A stretch of DNA of 64,000 nt from Atopomonas sediminilitoris (GTDB lineage Bacteria; Pseudomonadota; Gammaproteobacteria; Pseudomonadales; Pseudomonadaceae), in contig NZ_JAKUMM010000004.1 in assembly GCF_022601735.1 (NCBI RefSeq), positions 62,001 through 126,000 of the forward strand. The letters run 5' to 3'. Below, piece by piece: positions 63,140-64,000 of this stretch (position 1 is its first letter; each line of letters opens with the position of its first letter). The notes beneath the pieces are model-generated. The model saw only the letters and a list, made by a program, of their open reading frames with translations. It was not told the origin of the DNA and searched no databases. The position numbers were made by a program, and so were the translations under genes.

Positions 63140-64000
63140 ATGCCTCATTCTGTGTTTTATCGCGCCTTACTCGGTGGCGCATTGCTGCTGAGTAGCTTGC
63201 AAGCCTCAGCCAGCAGTCAAGTCGAGCAATACCAGCAAACTTGGCAACATCAAGCGCTCAGCCATCAACGCACACTGGATCTTGGCAGCCCACTGGGGCA
63301 GGCAAGTTTTTTACACTCACACAACGCCTACAACAGCACGCACTATCAAAATGCGGGCAGCTACTGGGACCCAAACCACACGCTAAGCTTGGGCGAGCAA
63401 CTCGATTTAGGGATGCGTGGTATTGAACTGGACGTGCACTACAGCGTTGCCAGCAACCTTAAGAAAGAGCTACTGCTGTGCCATGGACAAGACAACCACA
63501 CCGGCTGTAGTCCGTTTGATCGGCGCTTAAAAGATGGCCTTGCCGAGATCAGCACTTGGTTGCGCCAAGATCAGCATCGCGGCGAGGTCGTCCTGCTGTA
63601 TCTCGAAGACCACATGGATGGTCAATATGATCGCGCCTTAAGCGAGTTAAATGCCCAGTTAGGCGATTTGATTTACCAGCCCGGCAGCTGTAAATCGCTG
63701 CCGATGACCCTGACCCGTGCCGACGTGCTCAATGCGCATAAGCAAGTGCTGATTGTCGGTGGTAACTGTGCGCATGCGGGGTGGGCTGCCAATGTTTATA
63801 ACTATGGCTATCCCACCGATAACGACACCTTTCAGGCTTATCCCGCCTGCCGGACGGCGCGTTATGACACCGCGTATATCCAAAATAACTTGGTACGCAT
63901 TTACGAAGATCTCACCAATCTCAGTGCTGCTTTCGGTAACCCACCGCCGGCGATTGATGCGGCACGCATGCGTGATTTGACCCAGTGCGGTATTGGTCTG
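63140..64000 (+). CDS. Secreted PI-PLC-like phosphodiesterase, 5' part (cut by window edge)
   Basis: 287 residues visible, open at the right edge; GGGAG precedes the ATG. Signal peptide (LQASASS, about residue 24). TIM-barrel phosphodiesterase features of the PLC-like superfamily: SFLHSHNAYNSTHY with candidate catalytic His (about 60), LGEQLDLGMRGIELDVHY (about 84-101), LCHGQDNHTG and VVLLYLEDHMDG. Expected to cleave phosphodiester bonds in phosphoinositides or related glycerophosphodiesters outside the cell. The substrate is not determinable here. Confidence 0.82.
   Translation, partial: MPHSVFYRALLGGALLLSSLQASASSQVEQYQQTWQHQALSHQRTLDLGSPLGQASFLHSHNAYNSTHYQNAGSYWDPNHTLSLGEQLDLGMRGIELDVHYSVASNLKKELLLCHGQDNHTGCSPFDRRLKDGLAEISTWLRQDQHRGEVVLLYLEDHMDGQYDRALSELNAQLGDLIYQPGSCKSLPMTLTRADVLNAHKQVLIVGGNCAHAGWAANVYNYGYPTDNDTFQAYPACRTARYDTAYIQNNLVRIYEDLTNLSAAFGNPPPAIDAARMRDLTQCGIGL

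Overview
The window looks like chromosome from a Pseudomonas-type gammaproteobacterium (Pseudomonadaceae) of moderate-to-high GC. The evidence is gene content and order: slt next to uup, napEDABC, metR/metE divergent, the complete acyclic-terpene cluster atuR/atuABCDEFGH, ybbA-ybbP divergent from tesA, yciO-trpS-scpA-scpB, a CpxR / Spy-like / CpxS cluster followed by yciI-yciB, and a lipA-lif lipase pair. The sequence is gene dense with short intergenic gaps. I saw no insertion sequence, prophage, integrase, rRNA or CRISPR array. The only RNA gene is one tRNA-Val(GAC).

Layout. 1-3.8 kb: 5' part of a lytic transglycosylase, an ABC-F ATPase and a cysteine-motif protein of unknown function. 3.8-7.9 kb: periplasmic nitrate reductase operon napEDABC on the minus strand. 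8.0-14.6 kb: divergent three-gene signalling operon, namely a giant GAF/multi-PAS hybrid histidine kinase, a single-domain receiver and an Hpt-REC-REC-GGDEF diguanylate cyclase. 14.6-18.7 kb: metR, metE and a glycine-zipper protein. 18.7-24.7 kb: Mpo1-like protein, AraC regulator, two tandem TrkH potassium transporters, a GH114-type lipoprotein and a cysteine-cluster protein. 24.7-36.7 kb: the whole atu catabolic cluster for citronellol/geraniol-type terpenes, with its TetR repressor gene and two mirror-image operators.

36.8-46.0 kb: periplasmic binding protein, tRNA-Val with promoter and terminator, thioesterase, ybbP/ybbA, tesA, and an envelope cluster (L,D-transpeptidase, binding-protein-like protein, DUF4398 lipoprotein, OmpA lipoprotein). 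46.0-49.7 kb: yciO, trpS (with an Fe-S-type cysteine motif), scpA, scpB. 49.7-54.2 kb: an OsmC-like protein behind a CsoR-like operator, an exported PLP racemase-like enzyme coupled to an FAD lactone oxidase that carries an in-frame stop, a TetR regulator and a nitroreductase. 54.2-59.0 kb: CpxSR-like envelope stress system with a Spy-like protein and TTTAC repeats, then yciI, yciB and a PHP phosphoesterase. 59.0-61.2 kb: secreted lipase and its foldase, with a sigma-54-type promoter. 61.4-63.0 kb: a LexA-box promoter driving an unannotated 31-residue hydrophobic peptide, a 13-bp tandem repeat and an Xre/RES toxin-antitoxin pair. The window ends inside a secreted PI-PLC-like phosphodiesterase.

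The most interesting item is the SOS-type small membrane peptide at 61556-61651. It has a 17-bp-spaced promoter overlapped by a LexA box and a strong ribosome binding site, so it resembles the TisB/SidA class of SOS peptides. It lies between the lipase and the RES-Xre module. Other leads are the nap-adjacent phosphorelay to c-di-GMP, the mirror-image AtuR operators, the interrupted lactone oxidase, and the hairpins between genes of the atu and lip operons.
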